A DNA stretch of 64,000 nucleotides from NCBI GenBank assembly GCA_000798955.1, contig JTLC01000028.1, forward strand, positions 1 through 64,000, read 5' to 3'. Below are positions 25,693 to 34,958 of the stretch, in pieces. Position 1 is the first letter of the stretch, and every line of letters begins with the position of its first letter. Both the position numbers and the translations under genes were made by a program. The DNA comes from Firmicutes bacterium ZOR0006. Its GTDB lineage: Bacteria; Bacillota_I; Bacilli_A; Culicoidibacterales; ZOR0006. Below the pieces are notes generated by a model. It ran no database searches, was not told the origin of the DNA, and saw only the letters and a list, made by a program, of their open reading frames with translations.

Positions 25693-27225
25693 ATGGAGTA
25701 CGTAATTGAGATGTTAGACATCCGTAAAGAATTCGGTGGCTTTGTTGCTAATGATGATATTACTTTACAGTTACGCCCACAAGAAATTCACGCCTTACTA
25801 GGTGAGAATGGGGCAGGGAAATCAACTTTAATGAGTGTTCTTTTTGGACTGTATTCGCCAGATGGTGGTGAAATTCGTGTTCGAGGAGAAAAAGTGAATA
25901 TTACGAATCCGAACTTGGCAAATGAATTGGGAATCGGGATGGTGCATCAGCATTTTAAACTCATTCACAATTTTACTGTTACAGAAAACATTATTTTAGG
26001 AATGGAAAAAACAAAAAAAGGTCAAATTGATTTGAAAAGTGCAGCACAAGAAATTGCAGCGTTATCAGAGAAGTATAACTTAAATGTTGATCCAAATGCT
26101 AAAATCGAAGATATTAGTGTCGGGATGCAACAACGTGTTGAAATTCTTAAAATGTTATATCGTCATGCAGAAATTTTGATTTTTGATGAACCAACGGCAG
26201 TATTAACACCACAAGAAATTGAAGAATTAATGCAAATTATGAAGCGTTTAGTCGCTGAAGGAAAATCAATCATTCTGATTACTCATAAACTTGCAGAAAT
26301 TAAAGAAGTAGCTGATCGTTGTACAGTTATTCGTCGTGGAAAATATATTGATACAGTAAATGTTGGTGAAGTCAATGAAAATGAATTGGCAGCATTAATG
26401 GTCGGGCGTGAAGTAAGCTTCGTTGTTGACAAGGGACCAGCAACACCCGGTGCAGATGTGTTGAAAATTGAACACTTGACAGTGAAAGATTCACGAGGCT
26501 TGAAAGTTGTCAATGACTTGAAGTTATCAGTTCGTGAAGGTGAGATTTTAGGGATCGCTGGAATCGATGGTAATGGTCAAGAGGAACTTGTTGAGGCAAT
26601 TGCTGGTTTACGTAAAATTGAAAGTGGAAAGATTGAATTGTTAGGAACCGACTTAACAAAGATGCCAATTCGCAAACGAACACAAACAGGGATTGGTCAC
26701 ATTCCTGCCGATCGGCATAAACATGGACTGGTCTTAGATTTCTTACTTTCAGAAAATATGGTCTTACAAAATTATTATGAAGCACCATATTCGAAAACAG
26801 GAATTTTAAATCAAAAAGCAATTACTGACTATTCAGAACGCTTAACAGCAGAATTTGATGTCCGTAGTGCGCATGGAATTAAATCTTCAGCACGTTCAAT
26901 GTCAGGTGGAAACCAGCAAAAAGCAATTATTGCACGTGAAGTTGATCGTTCACCAAAATTCTTGATTGCTTCACAACCAACACGTGGTTTAGATGTAGGT
27001 GCAATTGAGTTTATCCACAGTAAATTAATTGAAGAGCGTGATAAAAACCGTGCTGTTCTTCTAATTTCATTTGAATTAGATGAAGTATTAAATGTTTCTG
27101 ACCGTATCGCTGTTATTTGCGAAGGGAAGATTGTTGCTGTACTTGATGCTGATAAAACAAATGAAAAAGAACTTGGTTATTTAATGGCCGGAGGAAAATA
27201 TGAAGGGGGAATGACACATGAATAA
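25693..27225 (+). CDS. Nucleoside-type ABC importer, double ATPase
   Basis: ATP-binding subunit with two fused ABC domains, of the simple-sugar/nucleoside import type (B. subtilis NupO/YufO relatives). First domain (about 1-245): GENGAGKST, signature ISVGMQQRVEIL, Walker B ILIFDEPT. Second domain (about 255-505): degenerate Walker A GIDGNGQEEL and signature MSGGNQQKAIIARE, the usual asymmetry in this class. 510 aa from ATG 25693 (AAAGGA eight bases upstream). Overlaps the permease gene by 8 bp. Confidence 0.94.
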   Translation: MEYVIEMLDIRKEFGGFVANDDITLQLRPQEIHALLGENGAGKSTLMSVLFGLYSPDGGEIRVRGEKVNITNPNLANELGIGMVHQHFKLIHNFTVTENIILGMEKTKKGQIDLKSAAQEIAALSEKYNLNVDPNAKIEDISVGMQQRVEILKMLYRHAEILIFDEPTAVLTPQEIEELMQIMKRLVAEGKSIILITHKLAEIKEVADRCTVIRRGKYIDTVNVGEVNENELAALMVGREVSFVVDKGPATPGADVLKIEHLTVKDSRGLKVVNDLKLSVREGEILGIAGIDGNGQEELVEAIAGLRKIESGKIELLGTDLTKMPIRKRTQTGIGHIPADRHKHGLVLDFLLSENMVLQNYYEAPYSKTGILNQKAITDYSERLTAEFDVRSAHGIKSSARSMSGGNQQKAIIAREVDRSPKFLIASQPTRGLDVGAIEFIHSKLIEERDKNRAVLLISFELDEVLNVSDRIAVICEGKIVAVLDADKTNEKELGYLMAGGKYEGGMTHE

Positions 27226-28336
27226 GAAATTAGCAAATTTCAATTGGCGTAAAATTCTCATTCCAATTTTTTCAATTATATCTGCCTTTATCATTGGAGC
27301 GATTATTATTGCCGCTTCAGGAAAGAATCCATTAGATGCATTTAGTGCACTCTTTAGTGGAATCTTTGGGAATACTTATTATATTGGTGAATGGTTGTTC
27401 CGTTCAGTGCCAATTATTTTAACAGGTTTAGCCGTTGCCTTTGCATTCCGAACAGGATTATTCAATATTGGTGCACCTGGTCAATTAGCAATGGGTGGGT
27501 TAACTGCGGTTGTGATTGGGATTTTCGTCCAATTACCTTGGTTTTTCCATATGCCATTGATGATTATCGGTGGAGGCTTAGCTGGTTTTCTTTGGGGACT
27601 CATTCCGGGGATTTTAAAAGCACGGTATCGTGTTCATGAAGTTGTTGTTTCAATCATGTTAAACTATACAGCTTTATACTTTGTTAACTATGCTATTTTA
27701 AAATTTATTCCGAATCCAACGAATCCGGCACAATCAGCAGCAATGCAGCCATCAGCAACGTTGAATGTTCCAGGAATTACGGAGTTAGTTGCTGCTATCT
27801 TCCCAAATTCGCGCTTAAACTTTGGTTTCTTGATTGCAATTGCAGCATGTATTATTTTTGCTTTTATCATCAATAAAACAAGTTTTGGTTATGAACTTCG
27901 TGCAGTTGGATTAAATCCTTCAGCAGCTGAGTATGCTGGGATGAAAGTAAATCGCAATATCGCTCTTTCAATGGCAATCGCCGGAGCATTTGCAGGGATC
28001 GCTGGAGCAATCTATATGACATCGCTTGGAAAAATTGATGTCGAGCAAGGATTAACAGGATATTATCTCCTTGGGTTCGATGGAATTGCAGTCGCGTTAC
28101 TTGGAAATAGTACAGGCGTTGGTGTTTTCTTATCTGCATTACTATTAGGTGGTTTAAAAGCTGGGGCAGCATCAATGCAAGCCTTTGCTCAAGTACCAGC
28201 TGAGATTGTCGAAATTATGAGTTCATTAATCTTACTCTTTGTTGCTTCAGGATACTTCTTTGAACGTATTCTTGATAAACGAGCAATTAAAAAATTACAT
28301 AAAATCCGGCAACAAAAAGTGGAGGTGAGTGAATAA
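27218..28336 (+). CDS. Nucleoside-type ABC importer permease 1
   Basis: Polytopic membrane subunit (BPD_transp_2 family, YufP/NupP-like) with about eight to ten helices. The cytoplasmic coupling stretch LRAVGLNPSAAEYAGMKVNR and FRTGLFNIGAPGQLAMGG are characteristic. 372 aa. Start overlaps the ATPase gene and the stop overlaps the next gene by one base (TAATG), so the three transporter genes are translationally coupled. Confidence 0.94.
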   Translation: MNKKLANFNWRKILIPIFSIISAFIIGAIIIAASGKNPLDAFSALFSGIFGNTYYIGEWLFRSVPIILTGLAVAFAFRTGLFNIGAPGQLAMGGLTAVVIGIFVQLPWFFHMPLMIIGGGLAGFLWGLIPGILKARYRVHEVVVSIMLNYTALYFVNYAILKFIPNPTNPAQSAAMQPSATLNVPGITELVAAIFPNSRLNFGFLIAIAACIIFAFIINKTSFGYELRAVGLNPSAAEYAGMKVNRNIALSMAIAGAFAGIAGAIYMTSLGKIDVEQGLTGYYLLGFDGIAVALLGNSTGVGVFLSALLLGGLKAGAASMQAFAQVPAEIVEIMSSLILLFVASGYFFERILDKRAIKKLHKIRQQKVEVSE

Positions 28337-29283
28337 TGGATATCATGGGAATTTTGGTCAATGTTCTCTTGTTTGCTTCACCATTGATTATTGTTGCAAT
28401 GGGTGGATTATTCAGTGAGCGTAGCGGTGTTGTAAACATCGGTTTAGAAGGATTAATGATCGTTGGTGCTTTTGTGACAACGGCGACATCACTCATTTTA
28501 CAAGATATGGGTATGAGTTTCCTTGTTTCAGTACTCATCGGGATGGTTTTAGCGGTAATTGCAGGTGGGCTATTCTCACTTATTCATGCATATGCATCAA
28601 TCTCTTTACGTGCGAACCAAACAATTAGTGGTGTTGCTTTAAACATGTTAGCGTTAGGTGTTTCTTTATACTTAACACAAATTTTATTTAAAGCAAAAGA
28701 AACTGAACCAATCGGAATCGGACAACATGCTTCTTCGTTTTTAATTCCTGGTTTAGGAGATATTCCAGTAATTGGGGTCTTCTTTGACTGGCGTGTTATT
28801 TTAGTAGCAGTTGTTGTTGTGGTAACATGGTATGTTATGTACCGCCGTCCATTTGGATTACGTTTACGTGCTTGTGGTGAGCACCCAAGTGCAGCTGATT
28901 CAATGGGAATTAATGTGACAAAAATGCGTTATCAAGCAGTTATTATCTCAGGAATGTTAGCCGGTGCTGGTGGAGCATTACAAATGTTAGCATTCGCTGG
29001 AAAATTTGCACCATACACAATTAATGGTGCTGGATTCATGGCACTTGCAATCCTTGTCTTTGGACAATGGCGTCCGTTTAGTGTTATGACTGCTGGGTTA
29101 TTCTTCGGATTCTTACGTGTTGTTGGGGTAACTGGAAGCAGCTTGTTCCCAGGTTTACCAATTCCAGAACAAGTATACTTTGCATTACCATATATCTTCG
29201 TTATCATTGCGTTGATTTTATTCTCGCGTAATGCAACAGCACCAAAAGCACTTGGTGTTCCTTACGATAAAGGATTACGTTAA
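28336..29283 (+). CDS. Nucleoside-type ABC importer permease 2
   Basis: Second permease of the BPD_transp_2 family (YufQ/NupQ-like), 315 aa, with FSERSGVVNIGLEGLM and the coupling motif LRACGEHPSAADSMGINVTKMR. RBS GGAGGTGA lies within the previous gene. Completes a BMP lipoprotein-ATPase-permease-permease purine/pyrimidine nucleoside importer; substrate inferred from the family. Confidence 0.94.
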   Translation: MDIMGILVNVLLFASPLIIVAMGGLFSERSGVVNIGLEGLMIVGAFVTTATSLILQDMGMSFLVSVLIGMVLAVIAGGLFSLIHAYASISLRANQTISGVALNMLALGVSLYLTQILFKAKETEPIGIGQHASSFLIPGLGDIPVIGVFFDWRVILVAVVVVVTWYVMYRRPFGLRLRACGEHPSAADSMGINVTKMRYQAVIISGMLAGAGGALQMLAFAGKFAPYTINGAGFMALAILVFGQWRPFSVMTAGLFFGFLRVVGVTGSSLFPGLPIPEQVYFALPYIFVIIALILFSRNATAPKALGVPYDKGLR

Positions 29284-29311
29284 AAAAAACGACCGAAAGG
29301 TCGTTTTTTTT
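29282..29311. terminator. Terminator with GAAA loop
   Basis: AAAAACGACC-gaaa-GGTCGTTTTTTT. It ends the transporter operon; the convergent small gene stops at its T-run, so it may serve both strands. Confidence 0.88.
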
Positions 29312-29579
29312 ATGTTGTTGGAAAATTGACTTTTACAACTGCAGTTGAGAAGAAGTATTCTGTCTCACATGTATTGAGTGTAAAGCAAGCACTTTGTTTC
29401 AATAAGGCTAAAAATGTGAGGTGAGATAGATCAGCTACGCAAACGTCAGCAAATTGAATCATTGATTGTTCCATTCCGCGTTCAAAAGCTAATTTGAGCT
29501 GACTGTGCATCCAAAATGTTAGAGTTGTATCTGCAGGGAGCTGTAAGACTGATTGGTCAGCAAATGTTATGAGTATCAT
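29310..29579 (-). CDS. Small protein of unknown function
   Basis: 89-aa protein I do not recognise (MILITFADQSVLQLPADTT ...), with no signal peptide or membrane segment. It is judged real because AAAGGTGGTGA precedes its ATG on the minus strand and a promoter ATGACA-17-TATACT with TGc lies at 29603-29631. It may be a soluble N-terminal ThrS/TGS-like beta fold, but this is only an impression from the first residues. Divergent from the M16 peptidase pair. Confidence 0.6.
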   Translation of the reverse strand: MILITFADQSVLQLPADTTLTFWMHSQLKLAFERGMEQSMIQFADVCVADLSHLTFLALLKQSACFTLNTCETEYFFSTAVVKVNFPTT

Positions 29580-29602
29580 GTTGTCACCACCTTTTAAAAA
29601 TT

Positions 29603-29631
29603 AGTATAGCAAATTTTTTGGTAGTTGTCAT
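29603..29631 (-). promoter_or_regulatory. Promoter of the 89-aa gene
   Basis: On the minus strand: ATGACA (29626-29631), 17-bp spacer, TATACT (29603-29608), extended TGc. A plus-strand TGcTATACT near 29662-29670 may serve the peptidase genes. Confidence 0.6.
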
Positions 29632-29725
29632 AGTCAATTCAGCATCAAACCCGAAAATAATGTGCTATACTTAAGAAGAAACAATATTTGGGTGATAACT
29701 CAAACAAGAAAGGTGGCTTATATTG

Positions 29726-30991
29726 ATGAAATATAACAAGATGACTATCAATCAGACAACAGTTCATTTAATTCAAACGAATAAGTTTAAAACAGTAGCA
29801 ATGCAAGTAAGATTTCAAAATAAACTTGATCAAGCAACAGTAGCACAGCGTGGATTATTACCATTCGTACTCCGTTCGGGAACAGCAAAATATCCAAGCT
29901 CAGCAGCAATTCAACAACAATTAGAATATTTATATGGTGCTAGTTTCCATGTCGGTGTTGAAAAAAAAGGGAGTTTACATACACAATATTTTAACTTCTC
30001 TTGTGTGAATGATAAATTTTTACCAGCAGGACAGACAGTGTTAGCTGATGTTTTTGCCTTTCTCGGTGAGGTGCTCTACGCACCAAAATTAACAAAAGGT
30101 AGCTTTGATCCTCAAGTTGTCGAACAAGAAAAACGGTTGTTAATTGATAAAATTCGTGGTATTTATGATGATAAGCTCCAATATTCATTAATGCGACTTG
30201 TTGAAGAAATGGGAGCAGGAGAACCGTTTGCGATTCGTGCCTATGGAACAATCGAAGATGTCAGTGCCATTACACCAGAACAGTTGTATGCTACTTATCA
30301 GTCGATGCTGACACAGGATGAATTAGAAATATATCTCGTAGGTGATATCACTCCTGAGCAGGTTGAAACATTAATTTTGACGCACTTACAAGCAGCAGGA
30401 GCAGAGCACTATGAGTCACGCTCACGGAGTGAAAAAGTGATTACTGAAGTCAAACATTTAAGCGAAGCACAAGCAGTGACACAAGCAAAATTAATTTTAG
30501 GCTATCGAACGCACACTTATTTTGGTGATGAAAATTTCTTTGCCTTACGAGTGATGAATGGAATTTTAGGTGGCTATACACATTCGAAACTATTTCTCAA
30601 TGTGCGTGAAAAAGCAAGTCTTTGTTATTTTGCCGCTAGCCGAATTGATGGAAATGCCGGAATTATGTATCTATACTCAGGCTTAGACCATGATAAAGTC
30701 AGTGATGCTGAAAAATTGATTATTGAGCAAATTGACGCTGTTCAAGCTGGGCAATTTAGCGATCATGATTTAGAAATGACGAAACTGGCAATGAAGAACG
30801 ATGTCCTCGAAATCTTGGATTCAGCAACGGGGATGATGAGCTTTTATGCAAGTATCAACGATATGGGTGTTGACTGGAATGTCGAACAATGGCTGCAAGC
30901 CATTGATGCAGTGACACGAGAACAAGTCATCACAGCTGCAAATGCGCTACAAGCAGATACAACTTTTGTGTTAACAAGTCAGGAGGCATAG
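29726..30991 (+). CDS. M16-family peptidase-like protein, YmfF type (inactive)
   Basis: Insulinase-fold (M16) protein of the B. subtilis YmfF/YfmF group, linked by name to EF-P aminopentanol modification. 421 aa from ATG 29726 (AAAGGTGG nine bases upstream; TTG 29723 is less likely). The zinc motif HxxEH is absent: the corresponding region reads GLLPFVLRSGTAKYPSS. It therefore probably supplies the non-catalytic half of a heterodimer with the next gene product, as in other split M16 enzymes. Confidence 0.88.
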   Translation: MKYNKMTINQTTVHLIQTNKFKTVAMQVRFQNKLDQATVAQRGLLPFVLRSGTAKYPSSAAIQQQLEYLYGASFHVGVEKKGSLHTQYFNFSCVNDKFLPAGQTVLADVFAFLGEVLYAPKLTKGSFDPQVVEQEKRLLIDKIRGIYDDKLQYSLMRLVEEMGAGEPFAIRAYGTIEDVSAITPEQLYATYQSMLTQDELEIYLVGDITPEQVETLILTHLQAAGAEHYESRSRSEKVITEVKHLSEAQAVTQAKLILGYRTHTYFGDENFFALRVMNGILGGYTHSKLFLNVREKASLCYFAASRIDGNAGIMYLYSGLDHDKVSDAEKLIIEQIDAVQAGQFSDHDLEMTKLAMKNDVLEILDSATGMMSFYASINDMGVDWNVEQWLQAIDAVTREQVITAANALQADTTFVLTSQEA

Positions 30992-30992
30992 G

Positions 30993-32282
30993 ATGGAAAA
31001 GCGATATTATGAGACGTTAAAAGAAACAGTATATTATCAAAAATTAGCAAATGGATTACAAGTGTATTTATTACCAAAACCAGAGTATAATAAAACCTTT
31101 GCGACATTTTCAACACATTACGGTTCAGTTGATAACCAATTTATTCCACTAGAAGAAACAGAGTTTATTACCGTTCCTGATGGTGTTGCCCATTTTCTTG
31201 AACATAAGATGTTTGAATCTCCCAAAGGTGATGTATTTCAAGATTTTGCGAAATATGGTGCGAGTGCAAATGCCTTTACTTCACATGATGTGACAACATA
31301 TTTATTTTCATGTACAAATAATTTGATTGAAAATTTAGAGCTTTTATTAGATTTTGTTCAAGAACCATACTTTACACCTGAAAATGTTGAAAAAGAAAAA
31401 GGTATTATTGGACAAGAAATTAATATGTATGAGGATAATGCTGATTGGCGAATTTATCAACAAACACTAGCGCAACTTTATCCCGAACATCCAGTTGGAA
31501 TTGATATTGCCGGTACGATTGAAACAATCAGTGGAATTACTGACGAAACATTATACCGTTGCTATCATACTTTCTATCATCCAAATAATATGCTATTATT
31601 TGTGATTGGAAATTTTGATATTGAAGCGGTTAGTCACTTTATTCAGCACAATCAACAACAAAAAACATTTGCAGAACCACAGCAGATTGAGCGTTTTGAA
31701 GTTCAAGACAAGACACAGCCGCTGGGGAAAAAGCTTGCATTAACAATGGATGTTAGTATGCCAAAAGTGATGATAGGGATTAAAAACCAAGATGTTGATG
31801 GTATTCACCCACGACAACAGTTGAAAAATGAATTAGCATATGATTTCATGCTTGATTTTCTCTTTGGTTCAAGTTCTAAAAACTATGACCAACTGTTAGC
31901 ATCGGGCGTGATTAATGATAGTTTTGGGTATTCACAAACAAATGATCCAGGTGTAGGCTACACGTTAATGAGTACAGATACAGAACAACCCGAAGCATTT
32001 ATGGAGGCAATTCAAAAAATTGTGACAACATTTGACCCAACTAGTATTGAAGCACCAACAGTTGAGCGCTTTAAACGCAAAAATATGGGACAATTTATTC
32101 GTTCGTTAAATTCAGTCGAATTTATTGCTAATCAATTTACACGTTATGCTTTTAATGGGATGAATATTTTTGAGGTCATTGAAATTATGGATGAGATTAC
32201 AAAAGAAGATCTCGTGCAAGCTTTCGATAATTTTAAAAACCAAGACAATTGGGCATATACACTTATTACAAGTGCTGAGTAA
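30993..32282 (+). CDS. M16-family zinc peptidase, YmfH type
   Basis: Catalytic partner of the preceding gene, one base downstream of it. The inverted zinc motif HFLEH (about residue 66-70) is followed by the distal glutamate in EKGIIGQEINMYED. 429 aa, normal for YmfH/YfmH. In Bacillus ymfF-ymfH lie upstream of ymfI and rodZ-recA; here they are about 29 kb from rodZ and no ymfI reductase gene follows. Confidence 0.92.
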   Translation: MEKRYYETLKETVYYQKLANGLQVYLLPKPEYNKTFATFSTHYGSVDNQFIPLEETEFITVPDGVAHFLEHKMFESPKGDVFQDFAKYGASANAFTSHDVTTYLFSCTNNLIENLELLLDFVQEPYFTPENVEKEKGIIGQEINMYEDNADWRIYQQTLAQLYPEHPVGIDIAGTIETISGITDETLYRCYHTFYHPNNMLLFVIGNFDIEAVSHFIQHNQQQKTFAEPQQIERFEVQDKTQPLGKKLALTMDVSMPKVMIGIKNQDVDGIHPRQQLKNELAYDFMLDFLFGSSSKNYDQLLASGVINDSFGYSQTNDPGVGYTLMSTDTEQPEAFMEAIQKIVTTFDPTSIEAPTVERFKRKNMGQFIRSLNSVEFIANQFTRYAFNGMNIFEVIEIMDEITKEDLVQAFDNFKNQDNWAYTLITSAE

Positions 32283-32330
32283 ATTCAGTGAAAAATGTAC
32301 TAAAAGTGATGAATAACTAAAAAAATTTTT

Positions 32331-32359
32331 AAAAAAAGCGGTTTCACTACCGTTTTTTT
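32331..32359 (+). terminator. Terminator after M16 pair
   Basis: AAAAAAAGCGGT, loop, ACCGTTTTTTT (32331-32359). Short stem but strong T-run. Confidence 0.75.
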
Positions 32360-32366
32360 ATTTCCT

Positions 32367-32375
32367 TGTTATAAT
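32367..32375 (+). promoter_or_regulatory. Extended -10 promoter
   Basis: TGtTATAAT at 32367-32375, 35 bp before the 32411 start. Confidence 0.55.
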
Positions 32376-32410
32376 TAAGGTGCAGTATTTATTCAAGGGG
32401 AGATATAAGT

Positions 32411-33292
32411 ATGTGGGATGAAAAGGAAATATCACAGTTGTTAGAAGAGTATAATGGAAAAAAACCATGGCATAAGCGAGCGAGTATATGGATTGCAGCA
32501 GCGATTGTCCCAACGGCATTAATGGTTAATATTGTTGCACCAACGGTCAAAACATTTGCAGCGGAACGTGTATATGCCCAAACGGTGGCCGAGCAAGAAT
32601 TAGTAACAGATTTTACAGCCTTAAGTAAGCACGTTCAACCAAGTAGTGATGTGAATGCGATTATTTATTTTAATTTACCGGAAACTTGGCAGATAAATGC
32701 CGTGACCATTAATCAAGAAACATATGAACTTCATTCTGGACATGATGCATATTTGGTTAAATTAACGGCTCCAGAGGAACTAGGACATTGGGAGGTAGCG
32801 CTAGAACAGGTGACAGTTTATGATGGTGCATTATACCATGAGGTTATGATTGGCAAAGAAATTGTCATTGATGTTGAGACTCATGTACCACATTTTGAGG
32901 AGGTTCATCCTGAGAAACCAAAAGTCCAAGAAGACGGCCAAGGTGCTCAAGAAGTGCAACATGATACGTATCAAGTTGGTGAAAAAGCAAAAACAGACAT
33001 GAAATTTAAAACGAGCGAAGGCGATAAAATCAAACAGCTCGAAAAATATGTCCTTGGTGATGATAAAAATTTATTCAAAAAAATCGTGAAATTTAAAGAA
33101 AAACCAGAATTTTTATCAGAGCACGGTGAAGTAGTTGGTGTTGTCTTTCAAAATACATTGTACCCAGCGACAATTCAAGCAGATGGTCAATTACAAATTT
33201 ATGGCTTAGATGCAGCAACAGCACTAGTCGATTTACAATATATTGTCTATGAAGATGGCAGTATAGTTCCTGCCCCAAGTTTTTCTTTTTGA
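32411..33292 (+). CDS. Membrane-anchored exported protein, unknown
   Basis: 293 aa, not recognised. A charged cytoplasmic head of about 22 residues (MWDEKEISQLLEEYNGKK) precedes one transmembrane helix (about residues 25-48). An extracytoplasmic region rich in beta-strand-like segments follows, with a charged linker (about 160-215, EVHPEKPKVQEDGQG). The layout recalls anti-sigma or regulatory membrane proteins, but no sigma gene is adjacent. RBS AGGGGAGA. Own promoter. Confidence 0.8.
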   Translation: MWDEKEISQLLEEYNGKKPWHKRASIWIAAAIVPTALMVNIVAPTVKTFAAERVYAQTVAEQELVTDFTALSKHVQPSSDVNAIIYFNLPETWQINAVTINQETYELHSGHDAYLVKLTAPEELGHWEVALEQVTVYDGALYHEVMIGKEIVIDVETHVPHFEEVHPEKPKVQEDGQGAQEVQHDTYQVGEKAKTDMKFKTSEGDKIKQLEKYVLGDDKNLFKKIVKFKEKPEFLSEHGEVVGVVFQNTLYPATIQADGQLQIYGLDAATALVDLQYIVYEDGSIVPAPSFSF

Positions 33293-33307
33293 ACAATAGC
33301 TAAATTA

Positions 33308-33316
33308 TGATATAAT
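33308..33316 (+). promoter_or_regulatory. Extended -10 promoter
   Basis: TGaTATAAT at 33308-33316, 35 bp before the small membrane protein. Confidence 0.55.
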
Positions 33317-33350
33317 GATGAGAGAAGATTTCGATTAAATGAGGGAAACT

Positions 33351-33521
33351 ATGGAACGTTCAACTTGGCTGACAATTTTAATAATTATTTTGGTAGTGAG
33401 TGTCGTACTCATGTTTATTAAGGTTATTCTAAGTGCCTTTACTTTTGTCTTTGAATATTCTGGAGTAATTGCACTCCTTTCAATTTTAGCATTAGTGATA
33501 ATTTGGAATTGGCGACGATAA
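33351..33521 (+). CDS. Small hydrophobic membrane protein
   Basis: 56-aa protein that is almost entirely two hydrophobic helices (LTILIIILVVSVVLMFIKVIL and VIALLSILALVIIW) ending in WNWRR. GAGGG at 33341-33345 favours ATG 33351 over 33339. Own promoter and terminator support a real gene. Function unknown. Confidence 0.7.
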   Translation: MERSTWLTILIIILVVSVVLMFIKVILSAFTFVFEYSGVIALLSILALVIIWNWRR

Positions 33522-33570
33522 AGAGCTAGCTAGCAATCAGTAATACATGATTGTTAGCTAACTCTTTTTT
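33521..33570 (+). terminator. Terminator
   Basis: Long imperfect stem: AAGAG-c-TAGC-TAGCAATCA (33521-33539) against TGATTGTTAGCTA-a-CTCTT with T-run. Confidence 0.8.
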
Positions 33571-33616
33571 ATTTAGCAGTATCTTTTTAGGTACTATAAA
33601 ACAAAATAGTGCGTAC

Positions 33617-33645
33617 TTGTTTTTATTTTCAATGAGCAGTATACT
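33617..33645 (+). promoter_or_regulatory. Promoter of VOC gene
   Basis: TTGTTT (33617-33622), 17-bp spacer, TATACT (33640-33645). A short hairpin CACGC-tga-GCGTG (33676-33688) lies in the leader before the RBS. Confidence 0.65.
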
Positions 33646-33706
33646 CAATTCATCATCAGAGAAGCGACAAGCGAGCACGCTGAGCGTGACTGAAGGAGGA
33701 AGAAAA

Positions 33707-34213
33707 ATGGCAAACACACAAGTATATCCACGAGCATTTTCACATATTGGGTTATCAGTCCCAAATATTCATGAAGCGGTAAAATTTTACACTGAAGTTA
33801 TGGGTTGGTACGTCGTCATGGGACCAACAATAGTAGCAGAGGAAACAGAGACAGCTATCGGAATTATGTGCGAAGACGTATTTGGTGCTGGCTACGGTGG
33901 TTTTGATATCGCACACTTAGTGACATCAGATGGCATCGGAATTGAATTATTTGCATTTAAAGACTATGTAAAACCAGAAAACAATCTTGATTTCCGCCAA
34001 ATCGGTGTCTTCCATTTCTCAGTGCAAGATCCTGATATTGAAGGAATGGTCGAAAAAATTGTCGCCCACGGTGGAAAGCAACGGATGCCAATTCGTGAAT
34101 ATTATCCAAACGAACAACCATATAAAATGTGTTATGTTGAAGATCCATTTGGGATTGTTTTTGAAGTGTATACACACAGTTATGAACGTACATATTCACA
34201 AGGAAATTACTAA
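33707..34213 (+). CDS. VOC-family metalloenzyme (glyoxalase/dioxygenase-like)
   Basis: 168-aa vicinal-oxygen-chelate protein with two beta-alpha-beta-beta-beta modules. Likely metal ligands are in FSHIGLSV, IELFAF, VFHFSV and FEVYTH. RBS GGAGGAAG fixes ATG 33707; the in-frame extension upstream covers the promoter and is not coding. Substrate unknown. It is followed by an NAD(P)-binding protein with a 43-bp gap, possibly co-transcribed. Confidence 0.88.
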   Translation: MANTQVYPRAFSHIGLSVPNIHEAVKFYTEVMGWYVVMGPTIVAEETETAIGIMCEDVFGAGYGGFDIAHLVTSDGIGIELFAFKDYVKPENNLDFRQIGVFHFSVQDPDIEGMVEKIVAHGGKQRMPIREYYPNEQPYKMCYVEDPFGIVFEVYTHSYERTYSQGNY

Positions 34214-34256
34214 TTTAAGCACTGAAAGTCTGGTCTAAGCAAAGGAGCTGTTCACG

Positions 34257-34868
34257 ATGAAAGTAATTATTTTTGGAGCAAGTGGCAGAACAGGACAACT
34301 TGCTGTTGCCCAAGCACTGGCAGCCGGGATGGAAGTAACGGCATTTGTTCGTAATCCACAAGCATTAGCAGCAACTGCTAATTTGCGAATTGTTATCGGG
34401 CAAGTATTGAATTATGAAGATGTGAGACAAGCGATTGCTGGTCAGGATGCAGTAGTGAGCTGTTTAGGCGGTCCGGGAACACAAGTTTCAACGGTAATTA
34501 CGGAAATGACGGGAACTATCGTTCAAGCGATGCAAGCAGTTGGTGTCAAACGGATTGTCCAAATGTCTTCGGCCGGGATTCATGACGAATTACCAGGAAT
34601 AGTTGGGAAATTTGTGGCGCTGATGTTGAAAAATCCCTTGCGAGATCATCGTGGCGCATTTGCGATTTTAGCACAAAGTGGGTTAGAATACACCGTTGCT
34701 CGGCCACTTTCGCTTGTTGATGGACCACTAACAGGTGTATATCGCGAAGTCGAAACTGGGGTGCCAGCGAAAGCACGAAATATTGCACGCGCTGATGTCG
34801 CCCATTTCCTCATCAAAGCGGTTCAAGATGAAACGTATGTGGGGGAAAGTATTGGTTTAGCTTACTAA
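34257..34868 (+). CDS. NAD(P)-binding atypical SDR (NmrA/SDR_a5-like)
   Basis: 203 aa with the dinucleotide motif IIFGASGRTGQLAVAQAL at the N-terminus, then AFVRNP and VSCLGGPGTQ, typical of atypical short-chain dehydrogenases such as biliverdin-reductase-B-like or NmrA-like proteins. Arg after the second strand suggests NADP. Substrate unknown. RBS AAAGGAG. Confidence 0.88.
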   Translation: MKVIIFGASGRTGQLAVAQALAAGMEVTAFVRNPQALAATANLRIVIGQVLNYEDVRQAIAGQDAVVSCLGGPGTQVSTVITEMTGTIVQAMQAVGVKRIVQMSSAGIHDELPGIVGKFVALMLKNPLRDHRGAFAILAQSGLEYTVARPLSLVDGPLTGVYREVETGVPAKARNIARADVAHFLIKAVQDETYVGESIGLAY

Positions 34869-34908
34869 GCGAATGTGTACCAACACAGATAATAATAATA
34901 AGAGCTAG

Positions 34909-34958
34909 AATTCATAGAAAAAAGCCACTCCGTTGAGGGGTGGCTTTTTCTATGAATT
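34909..34958. terminator. Bidirectional terminator
   Basis: AATTCATAGAAAAAAGCCACTCC pairs with GGGGTGGCTTTTTCTATGAATT; T-runs both ways. The stop codon of the minus-strand kinase lies inside the stem. Confidence 0.9.

Noticed and set aside
33551-33706. N-terminal extension of the VOC protein
   Set aside because: Covers the terminator T-run and the TTGTTT-17-TATACT promoter; a strong RBS marks ATG 33707.
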